From contig NZ_JALNUR010000005.1 in NCBI RefSeq assembly GCF_026540895.1, positions 62,001-126,000 on the forward strand: DNA of 64,000 bases, written 5' to 3'. The stretch comes from Sphingomonas sp. GM_Shp_1. Its GTDB lineage: Bacteria > Pseudomonadota > Alphaproteobacteria > Sphingomonadales > Sphingomonadaceae. Made by a program: the position numbers and the translations under genes. Positions within the stretch are counted from its first letter, which is position 1. The number at the start of each line of letters is the position of its first letter. Shown here piece by piece: positions 18,001 through 24,895 of the stretch. The notes below the pieces were generated by a model, which was given only the letters and a program-made list of their open reading frames with translations, was not told the origin of the DNA and searched no databases.

Positions 18001-18154
18001 CGACGCCTATGTCCGATACCGGCTGAACAACCGTTTCTCGGCCGAGCTGGTCGGGACCAACCTCAACGATCGTTATTATGCGGACCCGCTCACCCGTTCG
18101 ATGATGCCCGCCCCCGGGCGCACCGTCCGGTTGAGCCTGACGGGCCGCTTCTGA
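15071..18154 (+). CDS. TonB-dependent hemophore/heme receptor with STN signalling domain
   Basis: The gene starts with GTG behind GGGGGAC. The 1027-residue precursor has a signal peptide ending VQAQQ and a secretin/TonB N-terminal (STN) signalling domain at about 42-112 (SIAAQPLGDALAQFAQQAHL, MDRARALDQLLAGSGLDWRI). A plug domain (about 165-285: SIRGIQGPGRVPVVIDGTEQ, GLQVLRGPTDQGNIRSSTGG) and a large barrel ending SLTGRF follow. The STN domain implies signalling to the FecR-like protein encoded upstream. Linkage to a hemophilin-like gene, slam, tonB and heme oxygenase argues that it takes heme from the secreted protein, as HphR or HasR does. Around residues 626-740 codon usage becomes AT-richer, marking a divergent loop that contains two cysteines. 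Confidence 0.9.
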   Translation: MTNRYPGFGRHKLRYKSVGLAMLLSASSLAGLIAPLAVQAQQASVSVSIAAQPLGDALAQFAQQAHLQLGVDATLVAGKRSPGVTGRMDRARALDQLLAGSGLDWRIADKVLTVQQAPARAAAGAQKGPLVTDALQVEGDAAPRDVAETRAQRGHDTVFDGDFSSGYKDRAEIERYKGVTTSDLLTGMVNVLSGDARNSGALDPSIRGIQGPGRVPVVIDGTEQALTVWRGYNGASNRSYVDPNLISGLQVLRGPTDQGNIRSSTGGTVVINTLDADDVLRPGRTFGLDLRLEGGNNSTDPRLPTLLTGRDYRTVPGFPQTSPSFALNDPYLRVVPRTGSDNKFFSFGDRAVRVAGALRIEGLDLFAAYAFRERGNYFSGTTGADYYEQSNLPSRNLNRIRRLAIGYVPGNEVPNTSSDLESVLLKATWHIADDQYLLVSLRDSVTRYGEIMPSRIPIDMGNAQWPLSKVHARAYNVEYKWQPDSRWIDLKANLWATDTRSDTYNSGGMPNFATFQNPIIIDNARANAMNDRYGFNASNTLRFGSKLDLTLSGNWQHEKLASRDVYDPANFQGWRQFPRAGRREEFLVRLDGEWRPASFLKLNAGLSYAGYWAVDDFARDQIAKGNANLNSVLYKGFQSSFQVEGTGEAFYRRYIESLLVGAPAEEIESILASILPDYLASPYPISFDQVGPVWAPDAQGRYRRAENPCVNGTINTIPGNNGICILQSIAEIVPITAPRRSAHKWAPSLSATVYADEHTRAYARYIETWRFPSMFESTLGFSASFNPVAPLRPEHARLYEIGLVRDLRSLLRLNREDQRADIKLTFYRNHITDVVERSTQLQFSNVQEQTIAGIEAEARIDTGGFYSQLGAAFMTTNRVCDESVAALADRKNGSIPNCVKYGFPDGFLLTQATPEQTVNWTMGGRFFDKKLEIGGRLTYYSRYNNPLFQKIADLPEAEQLDVFSLNVPFSWGEIVTADAYVRYRLNNRFSAELVGTNLNDRYYADPLTRSMMPAPGRTVRLSLTGRF

Positions 18155-18268
18155 TGATCCCGAAATTCGACCCCGCCGTCCATGTCCTTCCTGAAAACCG
18201 GACTGGGGCGACGGGGCCGGATCGATGCGCCCGAAGCGATCGGGCGCACACCACCACAGGAGTATAGC

Positions 18269-19036
18269 ATGACCTCCATCAAGATGAAGACCATCCTTCT
18301 CGCCGGCCTCGCCACCGCCCTGAGCGCCGGTTCGGCACAGGCCCAGTTCGCCGGTGGCTCCAGCGACACCGACAAGGTGACGGTGGGCGTTAGCGACGTG
18401 AACGGCGGCCCTCATGTTGCCGGGCGAGCCGGAATCGCCGTGCCGGGAACCAATGGGCGAAAGGTCGATTTCCAGGGTCTTAGCCTGTACGCGCTTCCCG
18501 ACCTGAACGGTGTCCGCCACCTCAACATGGCGAGCAGCAACACCCAGGATCATAGCCGCTATGGCGATTTCCGCTTCGCGCAGGTCGGCTCGGCCGATCT
18601 GTGGTTCGGCGAATGGTCGCAGACCGGCAACGCCTCGGCGGGCGATCACACCGTCTATTATGTCGGCAATACCAGCGGGACGACGGTTCCCACGAGCGGC
18701 ACCGCGACCTATGCGGTCAAGGGCATCAGCGATTATGCCAACAAGGGCGTCCTGACCGGCACGCTGACCGCGAACTTCGGGTCGGGCACCTCGGGCACGC
18801 TGAGCGGTAGCCTGTCCAGCTCGACCGGGGCGGGCGTCAACATCGGCACGGCCCGGATCATCGGGGCGACCTTCTCTGGCAATGGTGCGGTCGCCACCCA
18901 ATCGGGGGCTACGGTCGCATCCGGTGGCGCAGTGAACGGTCGCTTCTTCGGTGCGAACGCGGCGGCGCTGGCCGGAACCGTCAAGTTCGACGCTGCCCGT
19001 CAGCACGACACCGCGTTCGGCGGCACGAAGAACTGA
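18269..19036 (+). CDS. Secreted hemophilin-like heme carrier (Slam substrate, TbpB-like barrel)
   Basis: ACAGGAG precedes the ATG at 18269. The 255-residue product has a signal peptide (KMKTILLAGLATALSAGSAQAQ) cut by signal peptidase I. There is no lipobox cysteine, so it is soluble rather than a lipoprotein. The C-terminal half has the Gly/Ser-rich strands of the TbpB-like eight-stranded barrel (GTLTANFGSGTSGTLSGSLS, then AVNGRFFGANAAALAGTVKF) and ends FGGTKN. Slam-dependent proteins carry such a barrel as their export signal. The N-terminal part, rich in His and Tyr (RHLNMASSNTQDHSRYG, GDHTVYY), would hold heme. The nearest described analogue is HphA of Acinetobacter. Family placement rests on barrel motifs and gene order, so heme binding is inferred. 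Confidence 0.8.
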   Translation: MTSIKMKTILLAGLATALSAGSAQAQFAGGSSDTDKVTVGVSDVNGGPHVAGRAGIAVPGTNGRKVDFQGLSLYALPDLNGVRHLNMASSNTQDHSRYGDFRFAQVGSADLWFGEWSQTGNASAGDHTVYYVGNTSGTTVPTSGTATYAVKGISDYANKGVLTGTLTANFGSGTSGTLSGSLSSSTGAGVNIGTARIIGATFSGNGAVATQSGATVASGGAVNGRFFGANAAALAGTVKFDAARQHDTAFGGTKN

Positions 19037-19045
19037 CGCGAAGGG

Positions 19046-19078
19046 CCGGGCTCCCGTCTCTCCCTTGCGGGGGCCCGG
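19046..19078 (+). terminator. Intercistronic stem-loop between hemophilin and slam genes
   Basis: CCGGGCTCCCG (19046-19056) pairs with CGGGGGCCCGG (19068-19078) over 11 bp with one G-U pair and an 11-base loop. No T-run follows, so it is more likely an attenuator or mRNA stabiliser than a full terminator. It could give more hemophilin than Slam transcript. Confidence 0.45.
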
Positions 19079-19091
19079 TTCCACCACGATC

Positions 19092-20567
19092 ATGATCCGC
19101 CACACGCTCATTCCCCCGCTGCTGACGCTCGCCACGCTGCTGCTGGCCGCGCCCGCCGCCGCGCAGAGCGCGCGCAGCGACGACAATCGCCTGCGCCTCG
19201 ACCCCGGCATCGACCGCCGGGCGACCGTGCAGGAGCGCGCCGCGATCGACGGCACCGAGCCGCCGGACCGCATCACCATCGACGGACAGGTCTATACGGT
19301 CGCCAACAATCCCGACGATCTCGGTCGCGCGCTGTACCTGTCGGTCGCGCGCAAGAACTGGGCCGATGTCCGCCGCTTCCTGCCCCGCTACCGGGCGCTG
19401 CCCCGGCCCGACCCGATGCTGGTCGCCTGGGCGCTGGGCGGTCTCGCACGCAGCGAAGGCCGGCTGGGCGAGGCCGAGCGCCAGTACCGCGCGCTGCTGG
19501 CGATCCAGCCCGATTTCCTGCCCGGCCGCCTCGAACTCGGCCGCGTGCTGTTCGAGGATCGCCAGGACCGCGAGGCGAAGCGCCTGTTCCGCGCGATCCG
19601 CGATCAACTGGCGGGACAGGGCGCGCAGGCCGCCGGGGTCCGCAAGACCGTCGACACCTTCCTTGCCGTGCTCGACCGGCGGAGCGGCTGGCAGGGGATG
19701 ATCGCGTTCGGTCCCGGCTATGGCAGCAATCTCAACCAGAGCTCGGCCAGCCAGACCTGCCTGCTCACCGGCGACAACGGCGTGTGCCTGATCGACCGGA
19801 CACTGCCACCCGCCATCGCCTCGGTCGGGCTGAACGTCGAGGGCAATATCAGCCGCCGGATCGCGTTGAAGGGGCATGGCGGGCTGCTCGCGCGCGCCTT
19901 CGTCTATGGCGATGTCTGGCCGAAGCAGGGCGGCTTCAACCAGGCGACGCTGAGCGCGCAGATCGGCTATGACCATCAGACCGCGCGGCGCAGCCTGACC
20001 CTGTCGCCGACCTTCGACCTGTCGAGCTTCGGTAATCGCCTGCTCTTCACCGCGCCGGGCCTGCGCGCCGAGGCGATGGTCACGCCGTCACCCGCCACCG
20101 CGCTGCGTCTGGAGTTGGCGCGTCGCGTCTTTCATTACCGCCGCGACTTCGCCGATCTCGACGGCCCGTTGACTGAAGCGAGCCTGACCGGCTGGCTTTC
20201 GCGGCCCGGCGGCTGGACGCTGCTCGCCGGCCTGGAGGCTGGGGACAAGGGGGCAGGGGCCCTCGCCAATGCCTATCGCCATATGGGGGCGCGGCTGGGC
20301 GTGGTGCATGGCTTTGGCGACTGGGCCGAATTGTCGCTGATCGGCTCGGTCCGCCAGCGCGACTACCGCGCCTATAGCGAGTTGCTGGCGGCCAGACGCC
20401 ACGACCGCGAAACCAACCTGACCGCCGTGCTGCGCCTGCCCAAACTGCGCCTCGCCGGGCTGACCCCCAATATCCTCCTTCAGCACAATCGGGTGAAGAG
20501 CAATGTCGACTGGCTCTATTCCTTCCGTCGCACGGCTGCCAGCATTCGGCTGGAACATGCATTCTGA
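19092..20567 (+). CDS. Slam-type outer-membrane translocator (surface lipoprotein assembly modulator)
   Basis: This 491-residue protein has a signal peptide (IRHTLIPPLLTLATLLLAAPAAAQ), TPR-like helices at about 85-190 (DPMLVAWALGGLARSEGRLG, RQYRALLAIQPDFLPGRLEL, FEDRQDREAKRLFRAI) and a C-terminal beta-barrel (about 200-491) ending in aromatic LEHAF. This TPR-plus-barrel layout is that of Slam proteins, which move TbpB-like lipoproteins or hemophilins across the outer membrane. It directly follows the hemophilin-like gene, its probable substrate, and overlaps the tonB gene by 11 bp. No clear Shine-Dalgarno precedes the ATG at 19092, which may keep translation low. Confidence 0.85.
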   Translation: MIRHTLIPPLLTLATLLLAAPAAAQSARSDDNRLRLDPGIDRRATVQERAAIDGTEPPDRITIDGQVYTVANNPDDLGRALYLSVARKNWADVRRFLPRYRALPRPDPMLVAWALGGLARSEGRLGEAERQYRALLAIQPDFLPGRLELGRVLFEDRQDREAKRLFRAIRDQLAGQGAQAAGVRKTVDTFLAVLDRRSGWQGMIAFGPGYGSNLNQSSASQTCLLTGDNGVCLIDRTLPPAIASVGLNVEGNISRRIALKGHGGLLARAFVYGDVWPKQGGFNQATLSAQIGYDHQTARRSLTLSPTFDLSSFGNRLLFTAPGLRAEAMVTPSPATALRLELARRVFHYRRDFADLDGPLTEASLTGWLSRPGGWTLLAGLEAGDKGAGALANAYRHMGARLGVVHGFGDWAELSLIGSVRQRDYRAYSELLAARRHDRETNLTAVLRLPKLRLAGLTPNILLQHNRVKSNVDWLYSFRRTAASIRLEHAF

Positions 20568-21285
20568 CGATCGGCGATCCGGCTATCGCCAGCCGGTACA
20601 GGCGCGGGCGTTCGGAACGGCGGCGCTGGCGGCGGGCGGGATGCTGGCGGCGCTGTTGCTGAGCATCCGCCTGTTCACGCCACCGACCCCGGCCATGGAT
20701 GCGGGGCGGATGGCGGTGTTCGTCGCGGAGTCCGTCCCGCTCACCCGGTCGGAGCCGCCGCCCGATCCGGTCGTCGATCCCCAGCCGCCTGCCCCGAAGC
20801 CGCCCATGGCCGTGGCGACGACATCCTCGCCGACCATGGCCGCGCCGGTGGTCGTGAGCAGCGCCCCACCGTCGATCGCCTTGCCCTCCGCCGTTGCGTC
20901 GGCGCAACCGGTGTCGGCGCCGGTGCTGGCTCCATCCGTAGTCGCGAAGCCGGTGGAAAGTCCGGCCAGACCTGCCCCCGCCGCCTCGGAAGCGGCTGCG
21001 GCGGACTGGCGGGCGCGTCTGCTCGGCCATCTCAAACGCTATCGCCGCTATCCGCGCCAGGCGGAGGCGGCGCGGCAACAGGGTGTGGCGCGGGTCGCCA
21101 TCACCTTGCGCCGATCGGGCGAGGTGATCGCGGTCGAGCTGGTCCATGGCAGCGGCTATCCGCTGCTCGACATGGAGGCGCGGACGACGGTGCGCCGGGC
21201 TTCTCCCTTGCCCGCCGTCGATGACGCCGTTCCCGGCGATCCGGTGACCGTGGAGGTCCCGATCGACTTCGCCTTGCGTCGCTGA
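20557..21285 (+). CDS. tonB: TonB energy-transducing protein
   Basis: The start at 20557 overlaps the end of the slam gene. The 242-residue protein has one N-terminal membrane helix (about 15-35: AFGTAALAAGGMLAALLLSI), a Pro-rich periplasmic spacer (PPPDPVVDPQPPAPKPP) and the TonB C-terminal domain (LLGHLKRYRRYPRQAEAARQ, GVARVAITL, VELVHGSGYPLLDMEA). It would transmit proton-motive-force energy to the receptor of the same operon. No exbB or exbD is present here, so it must use ExbBD encoded elsewhere. A dedicated TonB in a heme operon parallels HasB and the hph locus. Confidence 0.9.
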   Translation: MHSDDRRSGYRQPVQARAFGTAALAAGGMLAALLLSIRLFTPPTPAMDAGRMAVFVAESVPLTRSEPPPDPVVDPQPPAPKPPMAVATTSSPTMAAPVVVSSAPPSIALPSAVASAQPVSAPVLAPSVVAKPVESPARPAPAASEAAAADWRARLLGHLKRYRRYPRQAEAARQQGVARVAITLRRSGEVIAVELVHGSGYPLLDMEARTTVRRASPLPAVDDAVPGDPVTVEVPIDFALRR

Positions 21286-21308
21286 ACCGTTACCGAAGGG
21301 ATTTCACC

Positions 21309-21938
21309 ATGACCGTCATCGCCTCCCACATCGCTTCCGGCCCCGCCCTGGTCGTTGCCACCCGATCTCTCTCGCGCTCTCAGCGGCTGATGCAGGCGAC
21401 CCGCAGCGCGCATGACCGGTTGGACGACCGGATCATCTCCGCGGGGCCTTTCCAGACACGCGATCACTATGTCCGGTTGCTGACGATGCAATATCGTTTC
21501 CACCGGGCGATCGACGGGCTCTACAGCCGCGCTCTTCCCCTTCCAGCCTCGCTGGAACTGCCCAATCGGCGGCGGTTGGAGCGGGTGCGGCAGGATCTGG
21601 GCGATCTGGGTCGGTCGCCGCCCGTGGATGAAGGACGAGCCCCGTTCGACGCCAGCCGGATCGATCCGGCCGCCGCCATCGGATGGCTGTGGGTCGCGGA
21701 GGGGTCGACGCTCGGCGCTGGGTCGCTTTTGAAACGTGCGGCGGCGCTGGGCCTTGGCGAGGCGTTCGGCGCGCGCCACCTCGCCGATCCTCCCGAAGGG
21801 CGCGGCCAATATTGGAAGCGGTTCACCCGCGCGGTCGATGCGCTGAACCTGGATCAGACGGACGATGCCTTGATGTTGAACGGCGCGCGAGACGCCTTCG
21901 CCCATGTCCGGCGGTTGACCGATGAGTGTTTCGCATAA
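21309..21938 (+). CDS. hemO: Biliverdin-producing heme oxygenase
   Basis: This 209-residue protein of the bacterial heme oxygenase family opens heme to biliverdin, CO and iron in the cytoplasm. The proximal histidine lies in LMQATRSAHDRLD. The glycine-rich distal helix is WLWVAEGSTLGAGSLLKRA, which also resembles the BphO-type family. GAAGGG precedes the ATG. It is the last gene of the heme operon and gives the cytoplasmic step: release of iron from heme imported by the STN receptor. No phytochrome gene is nearby, so a role in iron supply is more likely than bilin synthesis. Confidence 0.88.
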   Translation: MTVIASHIASGPALVVATRSLSRSQRLMQATRSAHDRLDDRIISAGPFQTRDHYVRLLTMQYRFHRAIDGLYSRALPLPASLELPNRRRLERVRQDLGDLGRSPPVDEGRAPFDASRIDPAAAIGWLWVAEGSTLGAGSLLKRAAALGLGEAFGARHLADPPEGRGQYWKRFTRAVDALNLDQTDDALMLNGARDAFAHVRRLTDECFA

Positions 21939-22022
21939 CTGCAAGGGATGAATCGGTTTTCCCGGGCCGGCGAACTGTTGCTGGGGTTCGTCTGGGTCGT
22001 GCGCAGAGGGCATAGGCGCAGC

Positions 22023-22163
22023 AACCTTGTAGGTATCAACGGGATATAAAGTTGGTGTTGGACGGGCCGCACCGGCCCCGACATGCTTGCCTCCACAAAA
22101 GCGAAAGCTTCGGACCAGTCGCCACGACAGAATGCGGCATCCTATGGAGAGGAAGCGGATGAT
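22023..22163 (+). promoter_or_regulatory. Conserved promoter/leader element, copy A (ahead of benzaldehyde dehydrogenase)
   Basis: The 297-bp gap after heme oxygenase holds a 140-bp segment that aligns along its whole length with 36384-36527. Shared blocks are AACCTT, TAT-N7-ATA (22034-22046, a LysR-type T-N11-A box), GTTGGTGTTGGACG, CCCGACAT, AAAGCGAAA, CACGACAG and TGGAGAGGAAGCGGA. Two small stems are kept in both copies while their sequence changes. Here they are GGGCC/GGCCC, and AAGC-GAAA-GCTT with a GNRA loop. It is probably promoter plus 5' leader of the benzyl-alcohol genes. Confidence 0.55.
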
Positions 22164-22224
22164 GGGTGTCATGCCATTCCGACGATGCTCGGCGCCGCGC
22201 CGTCCAACATCCCAACGATCATAA
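22159..22224 (+). CDS. Possible 21-residue leader peptide
   Basis: An ATG at 22159 follows a strong GGAGAGG ribosome site that is part of the conserved leader. The frame runs 21 codons (MMGVMPFRRCSAPRR and on) to TAA at 22222. That stop overlaps the Shine-Dalgarno (AAAGGAGAG) of the benzaldehyde dehydrogenase gene, whose ATG is 11 bp further on. The placement suggests translational coupling, or a decayed start of a gene like the OmpW-like one. No homology is recognised. Confidence 0.3.
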   Translation: MMGVMPFRRCSAPRRPTSQRS

Positions 22225-22235
22225 AGGAGAGCGAT

Positions 22236-23693
22236 ATGACATCCCTGCTCGACGCCGCGCATCTCGATGGCCGGTTCTTTGATGGGAACTGGATCGAGGG
22301 TGGTCAGGGCTATGACGTCCTCGAACCCGCGACCGGTGCGGTTCTGGCGCGGGCCGCCTCGGTCGACGCGGCGACCGTCGCGCGAACGGCGGCGGCGGCA
22401 CGTACCGCGCAGCGGGACTGGGCGGCGGCGACACCCGATGTCCGGGCGAGCGTCTTCGTCCAGGCGGCGGCGCTGGCGCGGGCGCATGGCGAGGAGATCG
22501 TGACCTGGGTCATGCGCGAAAGCGGCTCGGTGCGCGCCAAGGCGGAGTTCGAGCTGGCGATCACGATCAAGGCGATCGAACTGGCGGCGGCCATGCCGCA
22601 TCAGGCGCAGGGGCTGGTCCTGCCCAGCGAGCCGGGGCGGCTCAGCCTGGCGCGGCGTCGCCCGCTCGGCGTGGTCGGGGTGATCGCGCCGTTCAACTTC
22701 CCGCTCTACCTGGCGATGCGGGCGGTGGCGCCCGCGCTGGCGGTGGGCAATGCGGTGCTGCTCAAGCCGGACCCGCGCACGGCGGTCTGCGGCGGCCTGG
22801 TGATCGCGCGACTGTTCGAACAGGCGGGGCTGCCCGCCGGCGCGCTGTCGGTGCTGCCCGGCGGCGGCGAGGCGGGGGCGGCGCTGTGCGCGGACCCCAA
22901 TGTCGCGATGATCCAGTTCACCGGCTCGACCGGGGCGGGCCGCAAGGTGGGCGAGGCGGCGAGCCGTCATCTCAAGAAGGTCTCGCTGGAACTGGGCGGC
23001 AAGAACACCCTGATCATCCTGGCCGACGCCGATCTCGACCTCGCGACCCGCAACGCCGCCTGGGGCGCGTGGCTGCATCAGGGGCAGATTTGCATGACGG
23101 CGGGCCGCATCCTGGTCCATCGCGCGATCTTCGACGCCTTCGCCGCGCGGCTGGCCGACAAGGCGAAGGCGCTGCCCGCGGGCGATCCGATGTCGGGCAC
23201 GGTCGCGGTCGGTCCCCTCATCAGCCAGCCACAGCTCGACCACGCGCGGGACATTCTCGACCGCAGCGTCGCCGCCGGCGCACGTATCCTGGCGGGCGGC
23301 ACTGCCGAGGGGCTGTGCCTTGCCCCCACCGTGCTGGACGGCGTGGCGCCCGGCATGGCGGCGTTCGAGGAGGAGATTTTCGGACCCGTCGCGGTGCTGG
23401 TGCCGTTCGACACGGACGACGAGGCGGTGACGCTCGCCAACGACACCGAATATGGCCTGTCGGCGGCGGTGATTTCCCGGGATGTCGGCCGCGCCATGGC
23501 GCTGGGCGAGCGGCTCCGCGCGGGCCTGCTCCACATCAACGACCAGACCGTGAATGACGAAGTGGTCAATCCCTTTGGCGGGGTGGGCGCTTCCGGCAAC
23601 GGGTCCGCGATCGGCGGCCCGGCCAATTGGGAGGAGTTCACCCATTGGCAGTGGGTGACGATCAAGGGCGCCGCGCCCGCCTATCCCTTCTGA
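22236..23693 (+). CDS. xylC: NAD-dependent benzaldehyde dehydrogenase (XylC-like)
   Basis: The start at 22236 (MTSLLDAAHLDG) has AAAGGAGAG upstream; the frame is open further but overlaps the leader. The 485-residue aldehyde dehydrogenase has the cofactor region IAPFNFPLYLAMRAVAPALAV, the glycine motif FTGSTGAGRKVGEAA, catalytic Glu (LELGGKN, about 252) and catalytic Cys (HQGQICMTAGR, about 286). Together with the alcohol dehydrogenase 38 bp downstream it would turn benzyl alcohol into benzoate, feeding the convergent ben-cat-pca operon. Close relatives act on other aryl or salicyl aldehydes, so the exact aldehyde is inferred from context. Confidence 0.85.
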   Translation: MTSLLDAAHLDGRFFDGNWIEGGQGYDVLEPATGAVLARAASVDAATVARTAAAARTAQRDWAAATPDVRASVFVQAAALARAHGEEIVTWVMRESGSVRAKAEFELAITIKAIELAAAMPHQAQGLVLPSEPGRLSLARRRPLGVVGVIAPFNFPLYLAMRAVAPALAVGNAVLLKPDPRTAVCGGLVIARLFEQAGLPAGALSVLPGGGEAGAALCADPNVAMIQFTGSTGAGRKVGEAASRHLKKVSLELGGKNTLIILADADLDLATRNAAWGAWLHQGQICMTAGRILVHRAIFDAFAARLADKAKALPAGDPMSGTVAVGPLISQPQLDHARDILDRSVAAGARILAGGTAEGLCLAPTVLDGVAPGMAAFEEEIFGPVAVLVPFDTDDEAVTLANDTEYGLSAAVISRDVGRAMALGERLRAGLLHINDQTVNDEVVNPFGGVGASGNGSAIGGPANWEEFTHWQWVTIKGAAPAYPF

Positions 23694-23731
23694 CGGCTCG
23701 CAACGACATAAGATGATGCAGGAGATGAGAA

Positions 23732-24850
23732 ATGACTGACATGCGCAGCATCACCGCCGCCGTGGTTCGTGGCCAGGGCGCACCCTTCGCCATCGAGGAA
23801 GCGAAGATCGCCGCTCCGCAAGGGGGCGAGGTGCTCGTCCGGATCGTCGCGGTGGGGGTGTGCCACACCGACATCATCGTGCGGGACCAATATTATCCGG
23901 TGCCACTGCCCGCCGTGCTCGGCCATGAAGGTGCGGGCGTGGTCGAGGCGGTGGGCCCGGGCGTGACCGCCGTCGAGCCGGGCGACCATGTTGTGCTCAG
24001 CTTCGCCTCGTGCGGGGTCTGCGGTCCGTGCCTGACCGGTCATCCGGCGCATTGCGGCGATTTCTTCGCGCTGAATTTCGGTGGCGGGCGCAAGGACGGC
24101 TCGACCGCGACCTGCGATGCGCATGGCGGGGCGCTGCACGATCATTTCTTCGGCCAGTCCTCGTTCGGCAGTTTTGCGATGGCGCAGGAGCGCAACATCG
24201 TGAAGGTCGCCAAGGATGCGCCGCTCGAACTGCTCGGGCCGCTCGGCTGCGGTATTCAGACCGGCGCGGGCGCGGTGCTGCGCGCGCTGAAGGTGCCCTC
24301 GGGGGCCAGCTTCGCCGCCTTCGGTTCGGGCGCGGTCGGGCTCAGCGCGATCATGGCCGCGCGCGTCGCGGGTGCGACCCGGATCATCGCCGTCGACGTG
24401 ACGCCCAGTCGGTTGGACCTCGCCAAGGAATTGGGGGCCACGCATGTGGTCAACAGCCGCGAGACCGATGCGGTGGAAGCAATCCGCGAGATCACCGGCG
24501 GCGGCGCGGACTTCACGCTGGAGAGCAGCGGTCGGCCCGAGGTGCTGCGTCAGGCGATCGACGCGCTGACCATCATGGGCAGGTGCGGCATCGTCGGCGC
24601 GCCCAGGCTGGGCACCGAGGCGAGCTTCGACGTGAACATGGTCATGGTGCCCGGCAAGCGTATCCTGGGCATCGTGGAGGGCGATGTCGTGCCGCAGGTC
24701 TTCATCCCCGAGCTGATCGCGCTCCACGCCCAGGGGCGGTTTCCCTTCGATCGGCTGGTGAAGTTCTACGACTTCGCCGACATCAACCAAGCGGTCGCGG
24801 ACAGCGAAAGCGGCGTGACGATCAAGCCTATCCTGCGGCTGCCCGCCTGA
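23732..24850 (+). CDS. xylB: Zinc-dependent aryl-alcohol dehydrogenase (XylB-like)
   Basis: This 372-residue medium-chain dehydrogenase has catalytic zinc ligands in GVCHTD, GHEGAGVVE and GCGIQTGAGAV. Structural zinc cysteines are in CGVCGPCLTGHPAHC, and the Rossmann motif is GSGAVGLSAIMAA followed by IIAVDV, which favours NAD. It matches the benzyl-alcohol/aryl-alcohol dehydrogenase group. It forms a two-gene operon with the preceding aldehyde dehydrogenase, and together they supply benzoate. Confidence 0.87.
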   Translation: MTDMRSITAAVVRGQGAPFAIEEAKIAAPQGGEVLVRIVAVGVCHTDIIVRDQYYPVPLPAVLGHEGAGVVEAVGPGVTAVEPGDHVVLSFASCGVCGPCLTGHPAHCGDFFALNFGGGRKDGSTATCDAHGGALHDHFFGQSSFGSFAMAQERNIVKVAKDAPLELLGPLGCGIQTGAGAVLRALKVPSGASFAAFGSGAVGLSAIMAARVAGATRIIAVDVTPSRLDLAKELGATHVVNSRETDAVEAIREITGGGADFTLESSGRPEVLRQAIDALTIMGRCGIVGAPRLGTEASFDVNMVMVPGKRILGIVEGDVVPQVFIPELIALHAQGRFPFDRLVKFYDFADINQAVADSESGVTIKPILRLPA

Positions 24851-24859
24851 TGGGAAAGA

Positions 24860-24885
24860 GGGCAGGGGGCGCCATGCCCCCGCCC
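24860..24885. terminator. Bidirectional terminator-like hairpin between convergent operons
   Basis: GGGCAGGGGGC pairs with GCCCCCGCCC around a GCCAT loop, with one internal mismatch. It lies in the 45-bp gap between the convergent alcohol dehydrogenase and pcaF genes. There is no T-run, so the strength is uncertain. Confidence 0.4.
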
Positions 24886-24895
24886 GTCCCTGGCG

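Noticed and set aside
21156..23645. Minus-strand open frame of 829 codons across heme oxygenase and benzaldehyde dehydrogenase
   Set aside because: It is antisense to two genes with intact catalytic motifs and crosses the regulatory gap between them, so it is a GC-rich shadow.
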